Shown here piece by piece: positions 60,316 to 61,592 of a stretch of DNA of 61,592 bases. How positions within the stretch are numbered: the first letter of the stretch is position 1; each line of letters starts with the position of its first letter. The DNA is from Lachnospiraceae bacterium (lineage in GTDB: Bacteria; Bacillota; Clostridia; Lachnospirales; Lachnospiraceae). A program made the translations under genes and the position numbers. The notes beneath the pieces were generated by a model. It saw nothing but the letters and a program-made list of their open reading frames with translations. It was not told where the DNA came from and made no database searches. Location: NCBI GenBank assembly GCA_030825115.1, contig JAPJQL010000009.1, forward strand, positions 1 to 61,592. The letters are read 5' to 3'.

Positions 60316-61362
60316 ATGAAGAGCGGGAAGCCGACAATAAAAGAGATTGCAGCCAGAACCGGAGTGTCCATCGGGACCGTTCACAGGGCCATCTACGGAA
60401 AAGAAGGAGTGGGGGAAGAGACCAGAAAGCGGATTCTGGAAGAAGTGGAACGCATGAATTATCATGTGGATGAAGCGGCTTCCAGCCTGAAACGCAAGGC
60501 TCTGACCATTGCTGTTGTTCTGCCGAGAACGCATGGAGAGGAACGGTTTTATTTTCGTGGAATCTGGGAGGGGATCAGGCAGGCGGCTGCAGACCTTGGG
60601 AAATATAAAGTGGAATTCCGCTATTTTGAGTCAGAGTACAGCCTGGACAAGATGTCGATGGAACTTCAGCGGATCTATGATACAATTCTGGACGACATCG
60701 ACGGGCTGATCACGATATCAGACAGCGAAGGAAGCAATGAGTGGATTGCCCGGTTTTATAAGCAGGGCGTGACCGTGGTTCTGGTGTCCAGCTATGGCCG
60801 GGTCGAGAATTGTTTTTGCAGCATTAAGGTAGAGCATGAGAAGGCAGGCCGCCTTGCTGCGGAGTATATGCAGGATGCATGCGGCGCGAGGGAAGGAAAG
60901 ATCCTTGTGCTTACCGGCAACCGGGATATTTTCAGCAACCGCCGGTATGCGGATGCATTTTTGGCTCAGATGAATGAATATGACGATTCCCGCGGGATCA
61001 TCTGCGTGGATGGCTTTGGCTGCGACGAGATCAACAGGCGGTGCCGTGACATTCTTTCGAGGGAGCCGATAGCGGGAATCTTTGCCTGTAATGCCCGGAA
61101 TACCTATACGATGTGCAGGCTTTTACAGGACATGGGACTGGAAGAGGTGTTTTTCATCGGCACCGATGTCTTTTATGAGTTAAAGCCCTATCTTGACGGA
61201 GGCGTGATCAACGCGTCTATTTATCAGTATAATAGGGAGCAGGGAGTCAGGGCGGTAGAGGTTTTGTATAAATATCTGATTTCGGGAAGCAGGGAGCGGG
61301 GACAGGAATATCTTCCGATTGGACTGATCTTGAAGAGTAACAGCGAGTATTTTATGAATTAG
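60316..61362 (+). CDS. LacI-family transcriptional regulator
   Basis: 348 residues from the ATG at 60316 (GGAGG 12 nt upstream); an in-frame TTG at 60292 is less likely. The helix-turn-helix TIKEIAARTGVSIGTVHRAI and hinge region (NYHVDEAASSLKRK) cover 1-60. The rest is a type I periplasmic-binding-like sensor domain (IAVVLPRTHGEERFYFRGIW; EHEKAGRLAAEYM; IAGIFACNARNTY). It probably controls sugar genes beyond the right edge, where a promoter with a palindromic AAAACGTTTT operator begins. Confidence 0.92.
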   Translation: MKSGKPTIKEIAARTGVSIGTVHRAIYGKEGVGEETRKRILEEVERMNYHVDEAASSLKRKALTIAVVLPRTHGEERFYFRGIWEGIRQAAADLGKYKVEFRYFESEYSLDKMSMELQRIYDTILDDIDGLITISDSEGSNEWIARFYKQGVTVVLVSSYGRVENCFCSIKVEHEKAGRLAAEYMQDACGAREGKILVLTGNRDIFSNRRYADAFLAQMNEYDDSRGIICVDGFGCDEINRRCRDILSREPIAGIFACNARNTYTMCRLLQDMGLEEVFFIGTDVFYELKPYLDGGVINASIYQYNREQGVRAVEVLYKYLISGSRERGQEYLPIGLILKSNSEYFMN

Positions 61363-61375
61363 GGACAGTTGATAT

Positions 61376-61433
61376 GCAGAGAAGGACTTGTATTGTGGAA
61401 GTAATCCATGATCCATGCCTTCTCTGCTTTTTT
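61376..61433 (+). terminator. Intrinsic terminator after the LacI-family gene
   Basis: A 10-bp stem GCAGAGAAGG/CCTTCTCTGC with a 32-nt loop and a TTTTTT tail. Confidence 0.85.
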
Positions 61434-61527
61434 GTGGAATAATGACAAAAATACCAGCGGCTATTTTCGCTTTTATGGCTGATATATTGTAAAATATAAC
61501 AAAGAATAAAGAAGTTATTATTTGTAA

Positions 61528-61583
61528 TTGACAACAAATGAGAAATTTGTTATTCTGTTTATTGTAAAGAGAAAACGTTTTAC
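61528..61583 (+). promoter_or_regulatory. Promoter with LacI-type operator at the right edge
   Basis: TTGACA (61528-61533), a 17-bp spacer and TATTCT (61551-61556). The palindrome AAAACGTTTT (61572-61581) with its central CG lies about 10 bp past the expected transcript start, an ideal repressor position. The regulated gene lies outside the window. Apart from this promoter and the terminator, nothing else was seen in 61363-61592. Confidence 0.75.
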
Positions 61584-61592
61584 AAAAACTTT

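Noticed and set aside
1..61592. CRISPR arrays, insertion sequences, integrases or prophage genes
   Set aside because: No regularly spaced repeats of CRISPR type, no transposase or integrase motifs and no phage structural genes were seen on either strand.

Overview
The window reads as chromosomal DNA of an anaerobic, endospore-forming member of the Clostridia. A gut Lachnospiraceae-type organism is the best guess. The reasons are strong AGGAGG-type ribosome sites, three candidate sigma-K (late mother-cell) promoters in front of coat/exosporium-type genes, a fused xanthine dehydrogenase of the selenium-dependent type, many YesM/YesN and AraC-type regulators, and dense carbohydrate uptake operons. 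No phage, transposon, plasmid or CRISPR feature was seen.

Layout. 1-3.2 kb: the end of a tRNA cluster (Asp, Val, Leu) converging on a minus-strand spore-surface operon (two collagen-like/BclA-type proteins with a TPR glycosyltransferase between them). 3.3-8.7 kb: a DUF3783 gene, a solute-binding lipoprotein translationally coupled to a histidine kinase and an AraC-type response regulator, and an HPr-like protein lacking the phosphorylatable histidine. 8.8-13.8 kb: a DUF815 ATPase, a fused [2Fe-2S]/molybdenum hydroxylase, tRNA-Arg, and a small Cys-rich coat-type gene split by an in-frame TAG codon. 13.8-22.5 kb: a trehalose regulon (treR ... treB-treC) with a LicT-controlled beta-glucoside module (licT, EIIBCA, GH1) between regulator and structural genes.

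22.5-33.4 kb: a YesM/YesN pair divergent from a pectin-type operon (GH28-like protein, lipoprotein, two permeases, an 810-residue protein of unknown family). Matching tandem response-regulator boxes lie at two promoters. 33.5-37.4 kb: a DUF5107-TPR protein and an ABC-F ATPase. 37.4-51.8 kb: a mutarotase, then lactonase, SDR dehydrogenase, IlvD/Edd dehydratase, RraA-family protein and AraC regulator, then an arabinose-type ABC importer, a second AraC regulator and a second, larger DUF5107-TPR protein. Together these resemble a non-phosphorylative sugar oxidation route with its own importer.

51.8-61.6 kb: a complete peptide/nickel-type ABC importer, 5-formyl-THF cyclo-ligase, a Crp/Fnr regulator, a small ferredoxin plus a NapH-like membrane protein, a Cys-containing small protein, and a LacI regulator. 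A promoter with a LacI-type operator runs off the right edge.

The most useful new observations are regulatory. There are three sigma-K-type promoters with identical spacing. TACGTA operators sit inside the spacers of the treR and treB promoters. Direct repeats 21 bp apart lie at two pectin promoters. A shared GGCAA-N8-AATGTAAT box sits exactly 24 bp from two -10 elements. Protein functions are assigned by reading motifs and recalling families; no database search was run.
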